Below, one piece after another: positions 8,799 to 19,740 of a stretch of 64,000 nucleotides of DNA. Each line of letters begins with the position of its first letter. Position 1 is the first letter of the stretch. Position numbers and translations under genes: made by a program. The notes under the pieces are model-generated. The model was not told the origin of the DNA. It did no database searches and saw nothing but the letters and a program-made list of their open reading frames with translations. The stretch is taken from assembly GCF_000685095.1 (NCBI RefSeq), contig NZ_BAYE01000004.1, positions 124,001 through 188,000 on the forward strand, written 5' to 3'. Origin of the DNA: Paraburkholderia caledonica NBRC 102488 (GTDB taxonomy: Bacteria > Pseudomonadota > Gammaproteobacteria > Burkholderiales > Burkholderiaceae).

Positions 8799-8879
8799 CT
8801 TTTGCGCGCGAATAACGCACATAACGCGGGCACGTCATCCTGCGAACTCACGTTTTTTGTCTTATGCCGTTTGCCGGCT

Positions 8880-8907
8880 CTTGATATGACAGCGCAAGCC
8901 CTAAAAT
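8880..8907 (+). promoter_or_regulatory. Candidate heat-shock (sigma-32) promoter of hslVU
   Basis: CTTGATA (8880-8886) and CCCTAAAA (8899-8906) are spaced 12 bases apart, close to the sigma-32 pattern CTTGAAA / CCCCATNT. The overlapping TTGATA / TAAAAT pair with a 15-bp gap could instead be a weak sigma-70 promoter. The leader to hslV would be about 125 bases. The rest of the 8799-9037 gap shows nothing else recognisable. Confidence 0.4.
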
Positions 8908-9037
8908 AAACCGGACATGCGCTGTACGAGCGCGCCGACGGCCAGCACTACAGGCGTCGCGCGCCGTCCGCTTCCAAGATTCATGCGGTGGCGCATCCCG
9001 CCGCCGCGTCCTACCCGCTTTGCAAAGAGGAACGCAT

Positions 9038-9574
9038 ATGGAGCAATTTCACGGCACGACGATCGTCTCCGTGCGCCGCGGCGACAAGGTCGCGCTCGGC
9101 GGCGACGGCCAGGTGACGCTCGGCAACATCGTCATGAAGGGCGGTGCGAAGAAGGTCCGGCGCATTTATAACGGCAAGGTGCTGGTTGGCTTCGCAGGCG
9201 GCACTGCCGACGCATTTTCGCTGCTCGACCGCTTCGAAGCGAAGCTCGAAAAGCATCAGGGCAACCTCACGCGAGCCGCAGTGGAGCTTGCGAAAGACTG
9301 GCGCACGGACCGCATGTTGCGTCGTCTCGAAGCCATGCTGATTGCGGCGGACGCAACCACCACGCTCGTCATCACCGGTAACGGCGACGTGCTGGATCCC
9401 GAAGGTGGCATTTGCGCGATCGGTTCGGGCGGCGCATATGCGCAAGCCGCCGCGAAAGCCCTCGCCGACAATACCGAGTTGTCGCCTCGCGAGATCGTGG
9501 AAAAGTCGCTGGAGATTGCCGGCGACATGTGCATCTACACGAACCATAACCGCGTCATCGAGACGATCGAGTAA
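9038..9574 (+). CDS. hslV: ATP-dependent protease subunit HslV (ClpQ)
   Basis: Proteolytic chamber of the HslUV protease, a bacterial proteasome relative with an N-terminal threonine nucleophile. The 178-residue product starts [15 protein letters not shown]; removal of the short propeptide exposes the first Thr of [15 protein letters not shown] and the later [18 protein letters not shown] block are also typical. AGAGGA lies just before the ATG at 9038, which beats an in-frame ATG six codons earlier. hslU starts 9 bases after the stop, so the two subunits are co-translated from one operon. Confidence 0.97.
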   Translation: MEQFHGTTIVSVRRGDKVALGGDGQVTLGNIVMKGGAKKVRRIYNGKVLVGFAGGTADAFSLLDRFEAKLEKHQGNLTRAAVELAKDWRTDRMLRRLEAMLIAADATTTLVITGNGDVLDPEGGICAIGSGGAYAQAAAKALADNTELSPREIVEKSLEIAGDMCIYTNHNRVIETIE

Positions 9575-9583
9575 GGACCCACG

Positions 9584-10930
9584 ATGAGCACCATGACCCC
9601 TGCCGAGATCGTCTCGGAACTCGACAAACATATCATCGGCCAAGGCCGCGCGAAAAAAGCGGTGGCCGTAGCGCTGCGCAACCGTTGGCGCCGTCAGCAG
9701 GTAGAAGACCCGCTGCGTCAGGAAATCACGCCGAAAAACATCCTGATGATCGGGCCGACCGGCGTCGGCAAGACCGAGATTGCGCGGCGGCTGGCCAAGC
9801 TCGCGGACGCGCCGTTCATCAAGATCGAAGCCACCAAATTCACCGAAGTGGGCTACGTAGGCCGCGACGTCGACAGCATCGTGCGCGATCTGATCGAGAT
9901 ATCGGTCAAGCAGACTCGCGAATCGGAAATGCGCAAAGTGCGAACGAAGGCTGAAGATCAGGCCGAAGACCGCATTCTCGACATCCTTCTGCCGAGCGCG
10001 CGTCCAGTCGGCTTCGGCTCCAGTTCGAGTGCCACCGATACTGCCGACGAAGGCGGCACCACGCGTCAGACGTTCCGCAAGCGTCTGCGCGAAGGACTGC
10101 TCGACGACAAGGAGATCGAACTCGACGTCGAACAGCCGCAAGTCGGCATGGACATCATGGGGCCGCCGGGAATGGAAGACATGACCGAGCAGATCCGTTC
10201 GATGTTTGCCAACATCGGCGGCGGCAAGAAAACACGCCGCAAGATGAAGGTAAAGGAAGCGCTGAAGGTTCTCACCGACGAAGAAGCCGGCAAGATGCTG
10301 AACGACGAAGAGGTGAAAACCAAAGCGGTTCAGAACGTCGAGCAGAACGGCATCGTGTTCCTCGACGAAATCGACAAGATCGCGTCGCGCAACGAGGCAG
10401 GCGGCGGCGAAGTGTCCCGTCAAGGCGTGCAGCGCGATTTGCTGCCGCTCGTGGAAGGCACCACCATCAACACCAAGTACGGCATGGTGAAGACGGATCA
10501 CATTCTGTTCATTGCGAGCGGCGCGTTCCATCTCGCGAAGCCGAGCGATCTGATTCCCGAACTGCAAGGTCGCTTTCCGATCCGCGTCGAACTGGATTCG
10601 TTGTCTGTGAAGGACTTCGAGTCGATCCTGGTGTCGACGGACGCGAGCCTCGTCAAGCAATACCAGGCATTGCTCGCAACAGAAGACGTGCATCTTGAAT
10701 TCGCCGACGACGGCATTCGCCGCCTCGCCGAAATCGCTTATTCGGTGAACGAAAAGACCGAGAATATCGGCGCGCGCCGTCTATATACGGTTATCGAAAA
10801 GCTGCTCGAAGAAGTGTCGTTTTCCGCCGGCAATCACTCCGGCCACACGGTGCAGATCGACGCAGCGTATGTGGATCGCGCGCTGAACGAAGTTGCCGAA
10901 GACGAAGACCTGTCGCGTTACGTGCTGTGA
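9584..10930 (+). CDS. hslU: ATP-dependent protease ATPase subunit HslU (ClpY)
   Basis: Hexameric AAA+ unfoldase that feeds substrates to HslV. The 448-residue protein has Walker [12 protein letters not shown] near residue 60, the central intermediate (I) domain at about 110-240, Walker [11 protein letters not shown], and sensor residues further on. It ends with the LSRYVL tail that docks into HslV; this tail is intact. The length is normal for the family. It is second in the hslVU operon. A bidirectional terminator separates it from the convergent regA-type gene. Confidence 0.97.
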   Translation: MSTMTPAEIVSELDKHIIGQGRAKKAVAVALRNRWRRQQVEDPLRQEITPKNILMIGPTGVGKTEIARRLAKLADAPFIKIEATKFTEVGYVGRDVDSIVRDLIEISVKQTRESEMRKVRTKAEDQAEDRILDILLPSARPVGFGSSSSATDTADEGGTTRQTFRKRLREGLLDDKEIELDVEQPQVGMDIMGPPGMEDMTEQIRSMFANIGGGKKTRRKMKVKEALKVLTDEEAGKMLNDEEVKTKAVQNVEQNGIVFLDEIDKIASRNEAGGGEVSRQGVQRDLLPLVEGTTINTKYGMVKTDHILFIASGAFHLAKPSDLIPELQGRFPIRVELDSLSVKDFESILVSTDASLVKQYQALLATEDVHLEFADDGIRRLAEIAYSVNEKTENIGARRLYTVIEKLLEEVSFSAGNHSGHTVQIDAAYVDRALNEVAEDEDLSRYVL

Positions 10931-10967
10931 CGTAATGACCTAGTCACATGAAGCGTTGAACGAACGC

Positions 10968-11003
10968 AAAAAACGGGCTGCCTGTAAAAAGGCAGCCCGT
11001 TTT
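10968..11003. terminator. Bidirectional terminator between hslU and the response regulator
   Basis: An 11-bp perfect stem, ACGGGCTGCCT (10973-10983) with AGGCAGCCCGT (10990-11000), is flanked by A6 on the left and T4 plus a further T-rich tract on the right. It can therefore end transcripts from both the plus-strand hslVU operon and the minus-strand regB-regA operon. Confidence 0.9.
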
Positions 11004-11034
11004 CTTTTGCACAATGTCAGCAATAGATCCGCGC

Positions 11035-11577
11035 TTACTGCTTGACTGGCCGCTTCGCGAGTTTGCGCTGCAACGTCCGCCGATGCATGTTCAAAGCGCG
11101 CGCGGTGGCCGAGATATTGCCGCCATGCTCGGCGAGCACGCGTTGAATATGCTCCCACTCGAGCCGTGCGACAGACAATGGCGTGGGATGCTCGATCGCC
11201 TCTTCCGCCTGCAACGCGCTGGCCTCGCTTTGCAGCGCCGACAGAATAGTTTCGACGTTGGCAGGCTTGGCCAGATAGTTGTCCGCACCGTCTTTCACCG
11301 CTTGCACCGCGGTGGCGATGCTTGCATAGCCGGTCAGCACCAGCATGCGAGCGTCGGGCTGCAAATCGCGTAGCGGCGCAACGAGCGTGAGGCCGGAGTC
11401 GTTGCCAAGGTGCAGGTCCACCGTAATCTGGCTGAATTTTTGCTGGTTTGCCAGCTTGATCGCTTCGTCCGCGTTGTGCGCTTCGCTCACGGTGTACCCG
11501 CGACGCGTCAGGCCACGTGCGAGGATGCCGGAGAACACCTCGTCGTCGTCGATCACAAGAAAATTCATTTCGCTCAT
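11035..11577 (-). CDS. regA: RegA/PrrA-type redox response regulator
   Basis: Response regulator of the RegA/PrrA/ActR/RoxR class: receiver plus Fis-type helix-turn-helix with no AAA+ domain. In the 180-residue product the acidic pocket is Asp10-Asp11-Asp12, the phosphoacceptor Asp54 (ITVDLHLGN), and the conserved Lys104 (LAKPAN). The C-terminal HTH (about 143-176, GGNISATARALNMHRRTLQR) is diagnostic of the RegA group. The ATG at 11577 overlaps the sensor kinase stop as ATGA, so the pair is translationally coupled. Known members control aerobic/anaerobic electron transport, nitrogen and carbon fixation genes. The target genes here are unknown. Confidence 0.88.
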   Translation of the reverse strand: MSEMNFLVIDDDEVFSGILARGLTRRGYTVSEAHNADEAIKLANQQKFSQITVDLHLGNDSGLTLVAPLRDLQPDARMLVLTGYASIATAVQAVKDGADNYLAKPANVETILSALQSEASALQAEEAIEHPTPLSVARLEWEHIQRVLAEHGGNISATARALNMHRRTLQRKLAKRPVKQ

Positions 11578-12884
11578 GCCTGTTTCTCCGTGTTGGATGG
11601 TGCGGCGCCTTGACGGCCCGTGCCGGATATTTTTCGCTCGGTGAGCGGCAACCGCAAAACCGCGCGCGTGCCACGCGGCTTGATCGAGCTGACGTCGGTC
11701 AATTCGATCGAGCCTTTGAGGCGCGCGGCCGCCGAAAACGCCAGATACAAGCCGACGCCGTGGCCGCCTTGCGTGCTCTCGACCGGCACCGCGCCGAGCG
11801 AGCCGCGCAGCGCGGCTGGAATGCCGGGGCCGGCGTCGCATACTTCGAATTCGACCTGATCACCGCGCGCCGTCAATGCGCACGACAACGTGACGTGATC
11901 GCGGCTCGCACGCGCGGCGTTGTCGAGCAAAATCGTCAGAATCTGGCTGACGGCAACCGTGTCGTCGAGACTGACGTCGGCGGGCGGCGTGCCGATCCGC
12001 TCGAACTTCACATGCGGATGACGCAAGCGCCACTGCTCGGCAAACGACTCAAGCCACTCGTCGACGAGCTGACGGTTGGTCGCGGTCGTTGCGCGGCTGC
12101 GCAACCTGGCAAGCGCTGACGTGCACAAACCCATTTGTTGTTCGAGCAATTCGAGATCGGCCTTGTACGGCGCGAGCCCTTTATCGGTTCGCGCCGCGTC
12201 GCGCAGTTCTTCGGACAGCATCGCAATTGTAGACAGAGGCGTGCCGATTTCGTGAGCGACGGTAGCAGCCTGCACGCCAAGCGCGACCGCGCGTTCGTCG
12301 TGAAGCAAGCGCTGCTGCGCTTCTCCGAGCGCTGCGTCACGTAGCCGCAGGGCTCGCGACATGCGCGCGACGAACCATGCAATCAGACCGACGCTCACCA
12401 TGAAGTTGACCCACATGCCTGCGCGATAATAGTCGAACAGGTTCGCGGGATTGTCGAGATTCAACGGCACCGAGTCGAAGCCGAGCACCGCGTAACAGGC
12501 CACGGCGAATGCGGCGAGCCAGGCCATCAGTTGCCACGGCAGAACGGCCGCGGCGATGGCGAGCGACGGCAGGTACAGCGAAACAAACGGATTCGTCGTG
12601 CCGCCGGATAAAAACAGCAACGCGGACAACGCGCCGAGATCGACCCAGATCTGACCGAACAGCTCCATGTTCGACTCGGGCCGCTGCTGGGCGACGCGCC
12701 ACCACGTGAGTCCGTTGAAGAGCACCTCGAGCGAAATGACCAGCAGCATGGCCGGCAACGGCAAATGCACGCCGATAAATATCTGCACGAACGCGATTGT
12801 CAGTAACTGACCGATGATCGCGAGGCTGCGCAGCCAGAACAAATGGCCCAGATTGACCCGACCCGTGTTGGTTATACGATGCAT
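11574..12884 (-). CDS. regB: RegB/PrrB-type redox sensor histidine kinase
   Basis: Membrane sensor of the RegB/PrrB class. The 436-residue protein has about six N-terminal transmembrane helices (about 12-185) containing GGTTNPFVSLYLP, which matches the quinone-binding GGxxNPF motif of RegB. The phosphorylated histidine is His211 in VAHEIGTPL. Cys254 in QMGLCTSAL occupies the place of the redox-active cysteine of RegB. The HATPase region has LLDNAARAS and CDAGPGIP. It is the first gene of the regB-regA operon, divergent from the TPR gene with a 109-base gap. The membrane redox state is the likely signal, by family knowledge. Confidence 0.88.
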   Translation of the reverse strand: MHRITNTGRVNLGHLFWLRSLAIIGQLLTIAFVQIFIGVHLPLPAMLLVISLEVLFNGLTWWRVAQQRPESNMELFGQIWVDLGALSALLFLSGGTTNPFVSLYLPSLAIAAAVLPWQLMAWLAAFAVACYAVLGFDSVPLNLDNPANLFDYYRAGMWVNFMVSVGLIAWFVARMSRALRLRDAALGEAQQRLLHDERAVALGVQAATVAHEIGTPLSTIAMLSEELRDAARTDKGLAPYKADLELLEQQMGLCTSALARLRSRATTATNRQLVDEWLESFAEQWRLRHPHVKFERIGTPPADVSLDDTVAVSQILTILLDNAARASRDHVTLSCALTARGDQVEFEVCDAGPGIPAALRGSLGAVPVESTQGGHGVGLYLAFSAAARLKGSIELTDVSSIKPRGTRAVLRLPLTERKISGTGRQGAAPSNTEKQA

Positions 12885-12993
12885 GACTTCAGTTTACCCT
12901 TTGGGACGGTTCTGAATCATCTCGCTGCTGCACGGCGATATCATAGGTTTCCTTGTTAGCGCGCGGAGCCGGTCGTTCGGCAGCCAATTATCC

Positions 12994-16060
<3,067 letters not shown>

Positions 16061-16077
16061 TTGCTGTCCCCCGCCCG

Positions 16078-16114
16078 GCACATAAGGCACGCCAAACCGG
16101 CGAGCCTTATGTGC
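16078..16114. repeat. Strong hairpin between argB and the HAD gene
   Basis: GCACATAAGGC (16078-16088) and GCCTTATGTGC (16104-16114) form an 11-bp perfect inverted repeat. Inside it CGCC and GGCG pair further after an A/A mismatch, leaving a 5-base loop. There is no T run on either side, so it is not a standard terminator. It may be a U-less terminator, an mRNA-stabilising hairpin or an operator. Confidence 0.6.
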
Positions 16115-16187
16115 ACTGCGGCAACAACGCGGCAACGTATGGCCGCCGCGCGCAACGATTGCTCCGGCCTGAACGGCTCTCCTGACC

Positions 16188-16991
16188 ATGCGCACTCCAA
16201 CTTCCCGACGCCGCCGTCCGCACATCGCAGGCGGCCGTCCGGTCTGGCTGTTCGATCTCGACAACACGCTGCACCACGCGTCGCACGCCATCTTTCCTGC
16301 AATCAATCAGGCGATGACGCAGTACATCATCGACGCGCTACAGGTGGAGCTCGACGAAGCCAACCGTCTGCGCACCGGCTACACCGAGCGCTACGGCGCT
16401 GCGTTGCTGGGTCTGACGCGCCATCATCCACTCGACGCAAGCGACTTCCTGAAGGTCGTGCACACGTTCCCGGATCTCGGCTCTATGATCCGTCACGAGC
16501 GCGGCGTCGCGCGTCTCGTCGCGGCGCTGCCCGGCCGCAAGATCGTGCTGACCAATGCGCCCGAAGCGTACGCGCGCGCGGTGCTGGCGCAACTTCGCAT
16601 CGAGCGTCTGTTCGAGCAGGTGATCGCCATCGAGCACATGCGCGACCGGCGCCGCTGGCGCGCAAAACCCGACCACGCGATGTTGCGCAAGGCCATGCGC
16701 GACGCTCATGTGTCGCTGAAAGACGTGATCCTCGTCGAAGACACGCGTTCGCACCTGAAGAACTACCGGCGCCTCGGCATCCGCACGGTGTGGATCACCG
16801 GCCATCTGCCGCGTAAGCCCCACGCGGACGGCGTGCCCACCCGGCTGCCTGGTACAGGCCGGCCGCACTATGTCGATCGCAGCATTCGTTCGTTAAAATC
16901 GCTACGACTGAGCACCCGCTCGGTTCGAGTGAAGCGCCAGCAGACGGGACGACAGCCATGCAGCCGATCGACAAGCCTGACGAAGCCCTAG
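16188..16991 (+). CDS. HAD-family pyrimidine 5'-nucleotidase-like hydrolase
   Basis: Haloacid dehalogenase superfamily phosphatase related to the Sdt1/PhoE-type pyrimidine 5'-nucleotidases. The 267-residue protein has motif I FDLDNTLHH (nucleophile and general acid Asp), motif II LTNAP, the motif III Lys in RAKPD, and motif IV VEDTRSHLKN. The final 40 or so residues are Arg-rich and poorly conserved. The end overlaps slmA by 34 bases, so the two are co-transcribed and translationally linked. Substrate is inferred from family only. Confidence 0.82.
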   Translation: MRTPTSRRRRPHIAGGRPVWLFDLDNTLHHASHAIFPAINQAMTQYIIDALQVELDEANRLRTGYTERYGAALLGLTRHHPLDASDFLKVVHTFPDLGSMIRHERGVARLVAALPGRKIVLTNAPEAYARAVLAQLRIERLFEQVIAIEHMRDRRRWRAKPDHAMLRKAMRDAHVSLKDVILVEDTRSHLKNYRRLGIRTVWITGHLPRKPHADGVPTRLPGTGRPHYVDRSIRSLKSLRLSTRSVRVKRQQTGRQPCSRSTSLTKP

Positions 16992-17638
16992 CCGAACACG
17001 AACCCGCCGTGCCCGCTGCACCGCGCGGGCAGCGCCTGAAGCCGGGCGAGCGCCGCGTGCATATTCTCCAGACGCTCGCTTCCATGCTTGAAGCGCCGAA
17101 GAGCGAAAAAATCACCACGGCTGCGCTTGCGGCACGGCTCGGCGTGTCCGAAGCCGCGCTCTATCGGCACTTTGCCAGCAAGGCGCAAATGTTCGAAGGG
17201 CTAATCGAGTTCATCGAACAGACCATCTTCGGTTTGATCAATCAGATTGTCGACAGGGAAGAAAGCGGTGTGCTGCAGGCGCGCGCCATCGCATTGATGC
17301 TGCTGAATTTCTCCGCGAAAAATCCTGGCATGACCCGGGTACTCACATGCGAGGCGCTGGTCGGCGAACATGAGCGGCTGACCGTGCGCGTCAATCAGAT
17401 GCTCGAGCGCGTGGAAGCTTCGTTGAAGCAATGTCTGCGCTTAGCGGCAACGAACGCCGATGCATTCGCTCAAGACGCGCCGTCGCCGGTGCCCGTTCCG
17501 GCCGACTACGATCCGGCCGTGAGGGCAAGCCTGCTGCTCAGCTATATCATCGGCCGCTGGCATAGGTTCGTTCGCAGCGGCTTCGTGCGTATGCCGGCCG
17601 CTGACGCGGACTCCCAATTGCGAGTGATCCTTCAGTAG
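16958..17638 (+). CDS. slmA: Nucleoid occlusion factor SlmA (TetR family)
   Basis: TetR-like DNA-binding protein that blocks FtsZ assembly over the nucleoid. The 226-residue product has the HTH at about residues 47-75 (TTAALAARLGVSEAALYRHFASK), followed by the helical ligand/dimer domain with FGLINQIVDREESGVLQARAI. Neighbouring the HAD gene in an overlapping pair, as here, is common in Burkholderiaceae. The ATG at 16958 lies inside the end of the HAD gene. The N-terminal 25 residues are low-complexity and may not be structured. Confidence 0.88.
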   Translation: MQPIDKPDEALAEHEPAVPAAPRGQRLKPGERRVHILQTLASMLEAPKSEKITTAALAARLGVSEAALYRHFASKAQMFEGLIEFIEQTIFGLINQIVDREESGVLQARAIALMLLNFSAKNPGMTRVLTCEALVGEHERLTVRVNQMLERVEASLKQCLRLAATNADAFAQDAPSPVPVPADYDPAVRASLLLSYIIGRWHRFVRSGFVRMPAADADSQLRVILQ

Positions 17639-17850
17639 TCCGCTGGAGAAGGCGCGCCACGGGGTGTCAGACGCTGCCGCGCGAGATTTTCCGCTATACT
17701 TTGCGCCTGATCGCGGCCCTGATTGTCTCCGGAAATCGCTTCCCGGCTTCTAATGCCGCGCTTCGGAACACGTCTGAATACGTGTGTGAATTCCTGTTGT
17801 AAAAGCCTAGTACGCGCCGATTTGCTGACTCGATTGCGGGCGCGCGAACC
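17639..17850. other. Gap between slmA and the metX riboswitch
   Basis: There is no gene here. A TATACT (17693-17698) on the plus strand is a candidate -10 for the metX-metW operon, without a good -35. If used, it would put the SAM-II aptamer about 150 bases into the transcript. Nothing else is recognisable. Confidence 0.4.
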
Positions 17851-17893
17851 AGTGGAAGATTTCCGCGGTTCACTATAAATGCGGCTAAAGAGG
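17851..17893 (+). promoter_or_regulatory. SAM-II riboswitch aptamer upstream of metX
   Basis: All parts of the SAM-II pseudoknot are visible. P1 is AGTGGAA (17851-17857) with TTCACT (17869-17874), one G bulged. The conserved GATTT follows P1 directly (17858-17862). P2 is CCGCG (17863-17867) with TGCGG (17880-17884). The triplex strand ATAAA is at 17875-17879 and the conserved GCTAAAG at 17884-17890, followed by AGG. The order and junctions match the known SAM-II fold (metA/metX leaders of alphaproteobacteria and some betaproteobacteria). The position upstream of metX fits feedback by S-adenosylmethionine. The call rests on manual structure matching; a covariance-model search would settle it. 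Confidence 0.82.
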
Positions 17894-17970
17894 TCGTCAG
17901 CCGCGCACAAGTCTTTCTCCTCCGTGCTTTGCCGACGCCGTCTAGCCGCCCTGTCTTTGTCAAATGGCGG
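17881..17970 (+). promoter_or_regulatory. Probable expression platform of the metX SAM-II riboswitch
   Basis: GCGGCT (17881-17886) overlaps the P2 strand of the aptamer and can instead pair with either of two downstream copies of AGCCGC (17899-17904 and 17944-17949). The second copy overlaps CCGCC (17946-17950), which is complementary to GGCGG (17966-17970), the only Shine-Dalgarno-like sequence, 5 bases before the metX ATG. This gives mutually exclusive states: SAM bound leaves CCGCC free to hide the ribosome site, while free RNA can sequester it. The pairings are seen; the mechanism is inferred. Confidence 0.5.
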
Positions 17971-17975
17971 AATGA

Positions 17976-19121
17976 ATGGAATCGATCGGTATCGTCGCTC
18001 CACAAAAAATGCATTTCACCGAGCCGTTGCGTCTGCAGAACGGCAGCTCGCTCGCCAGCTACGACCTGATGGTCGAGACCTATGGCACGCTCAACGCCGC
18101 GCGCAGCAATGCGGTACTCGTGTGTCACGCGCTGAACGCGTCGCATCATGTCGCGGGCGTCTATGCGGACAATCCGAAAGACATCGGCTGGTGGGACAAC
18201 ATGGTCGGCCCCGGCAAACCGCTCGACACCAACAGGTTCTTCGTGATCGGCGTAAACAACCTCGGCTCGTGCTTCGGCTCGACGGGTCCCATGAGCATCG
18301 ATCCTGCCACCGGCAATCCATACGGCGCGACGTTCCCCGTAGTCACGGTTGAAGACTGGGTCAACGCCCAGGCGCGCGTCGCGGATCAGTTCGGCATTAC
18401 ACGCTTTGCCGCTGTGATGGGCGGCAGCTTGGGCGGCATGCAGGCGCTCGCTTGGAGCATGATGTATCCGGAGCGGGTCGGTCATTGCATCGTGGTGGCG
18501 TCGACGCCCAAGTTGTCGGCGCAAAACATCGCGTTCAACGAGGTGGCGCGCTCGGCGATCCTGTCGGACCCCGACTTCCACGGCGGCAACTACTACGCGC
18601 ATAACGTGAAGCCGAAGCGCGGCTTACGTGTCGCACGAATGATCGGCCACATCACGTATCTGTCGGACGACGACATGGCCGAGAAATTCGGCCGGTCGCT
18701 GCGCCGCGCCGAGGGCGCGCTCGACGCATACAATTTCAACTTCGACGTGGAGTTCGAGGTGGAGTCGTATCTGCGCTATCAGGGCGACAAGTTCGCCGAC
18801 TACTTCGACGCCAACACCTATCTACTGATCACGCGCGCGCTCGATTACTTCGATCCGGCCAAAGCCTTCGAAGGAGATCTGACAGCGGCCGTTGCCCATA
18901 CAACGGCAAAGTATCTGATCGCGAGCTTCACAACCGACTGGCGTTTCGCGCCGGCCCGTTCGCGCGAACTCGTGAAGGCGCTGCTCGATCACAAGCGCAC
19001 CGTCACCTACGCGGAAATCGACGCGCCGCACGGTCACGACGCCTTCCTGCTCGACGACGCGCGCTATCACAACCTGATGCGCGCCTACTACGAACGCATT
19101 GCGAACGAGGTGAACGCATGA
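17976..19121 (+). CDS. metX: Homoserine O-acetyltransferase (MetX)
   Basis: Alpha/beta-hydrolase that acylates homoserine in the first committed step of methionine biosynthesis. Acetyl or succinyl donor preference cannot be read by eye. The 381-residue product has the nucleophile Ser151 in GGSLGGMQ and the C-terminal His in [11 protein letters not shown]. The oxyanion-hole region is [11 protein letters not shown], and [12 protein letters not shown] is characteristic. The ATG at 17976 follows a GGCGG; an ATG four bases earlier is out of frame. metW overlaps its stop as ATGA. A SAM-II aptamer lies upstream, so methionine/SAM feedback is expected. Confidence 0.94.
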   Translation: MESIGIVAPQKMHFTEPLRLQNGSSLASYDLMVETYGTLNAARSNAVLVCHALNASHHVAGVYADNPKDIGWWDNMVGPGKPLDTNRFFVIGVNNLGSCFGSTGPMSIDPATGNPYGATFPVVTVEDWVNAQARVADQFGITRFAAVMGGSLGGMQALAWSMMYPERVGHCIVVASTPKLSAQNIAFNEVARSAILSDPDFHGGNYYAHNVKPKRGLRVARMIGHITYLSDDDMAEKFGRSLRRAEGALDAYNFNFDVEFEVESYLRYQGDKFADYFDANTYLLITRALDYFDPAKAFEGDLTAAVAHTTAKYLIASFTTDWRFAPARSRELVKALLDHKRTVTYAEIDAPHGHDAFLLDDARYHNLMRAYYERIANEVNA

Positions 19122-19726
19122 ACCAGCGAGCTCTGGACTATCTGGCGCTGCGCCCGGACTTTCGCGCGATCGCCCGCTGGGTCGAACCGCGCGCCACGGT
19201 GCTGGATCTCGGCTGCGGCGACGGCTCGCTGTTGTCGCTGCTCACCGAGGAACTGGACGTGCAAGGCTACGGCATCGAGATCAACGACGCCGGCGTGCTG
19301 GCCGCGACGCAAAACGGCGTCAACGTGATCCAGCAGAATCTGGAAGACGGCCTGCGCCTCTTCGAAGACGGCAGCTTCGACTTCGCAGTTCTGTCGCAGA
19401 CATTGCAAACCATTCACCAGACCGCCGCGATTTTGCGCGAGACCGTGCGGGTCGGCCGTGAATGTATCGTGTCGTTCCCGAACTTCGGCTACTGGGCGCA
19501 CCGTCTTTCCGTGCTGCAGGGACGCATGCCGGTGTCGAAGTCACTGCCTTATCAATGGCACAACACGCCGAACGTGCGGGTGCTGACCATCAAGGACTTC
19601 GAGGCGCTCGCGCCCGAAGTCGGCATCGAAATTCTGGACCGCGTGGTACTGCACGACGGTCAGACGGTGCGATGGGGGGTGAACTGGCGTGGTAGTCTTG
19701 CGGTCTATCGCGTCAAGAAAAGCTAA
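19118..19726 (+). CDS. metW: Methionine biosynthesis protein MetW
   Basis: MetW is a class I methyltransferase-like protein that pairs with MetX and is thought to be needed for its full function. The 202-residue product has the SAM-binding motif [12 protein letters not shown] (about residues 27-38), [11 protein letters not shown], and the family signature [11 protein letters not shown]. The start overlaps the metX stop by four bases (ATGA), the usual coupled arrangement. Its biochemical activity is not established for most members. Confidence 0.92.
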   Translation: MNQRALDYLALRPDFRAIARWVEPRATVLDLGCGDGSLLSLLTEELDVQGYGIEINDAGVLAATQNGVNVIQQNLEDGLRLFEDGSFDFAVLSQTLQTIHQTAAILRETVRVGRECIVSFPNFGYWAHRLSVLQGRMPVSKSLPYQWHNTPNVRVLTIKDFEALAPEVGIEILDRVVLHDGQTVRWGVNWRGSLAVYRVKKS

Positions 19727-19740
19727 CGCAAGTTATCCAC

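Noticed and set aside
9011..10693. 560-codon open frame on the minus strand opposite hslV-hslU
   Set aside because: It covers two certain genes and has no recognisable motifs; high GC makes antisense frames open.
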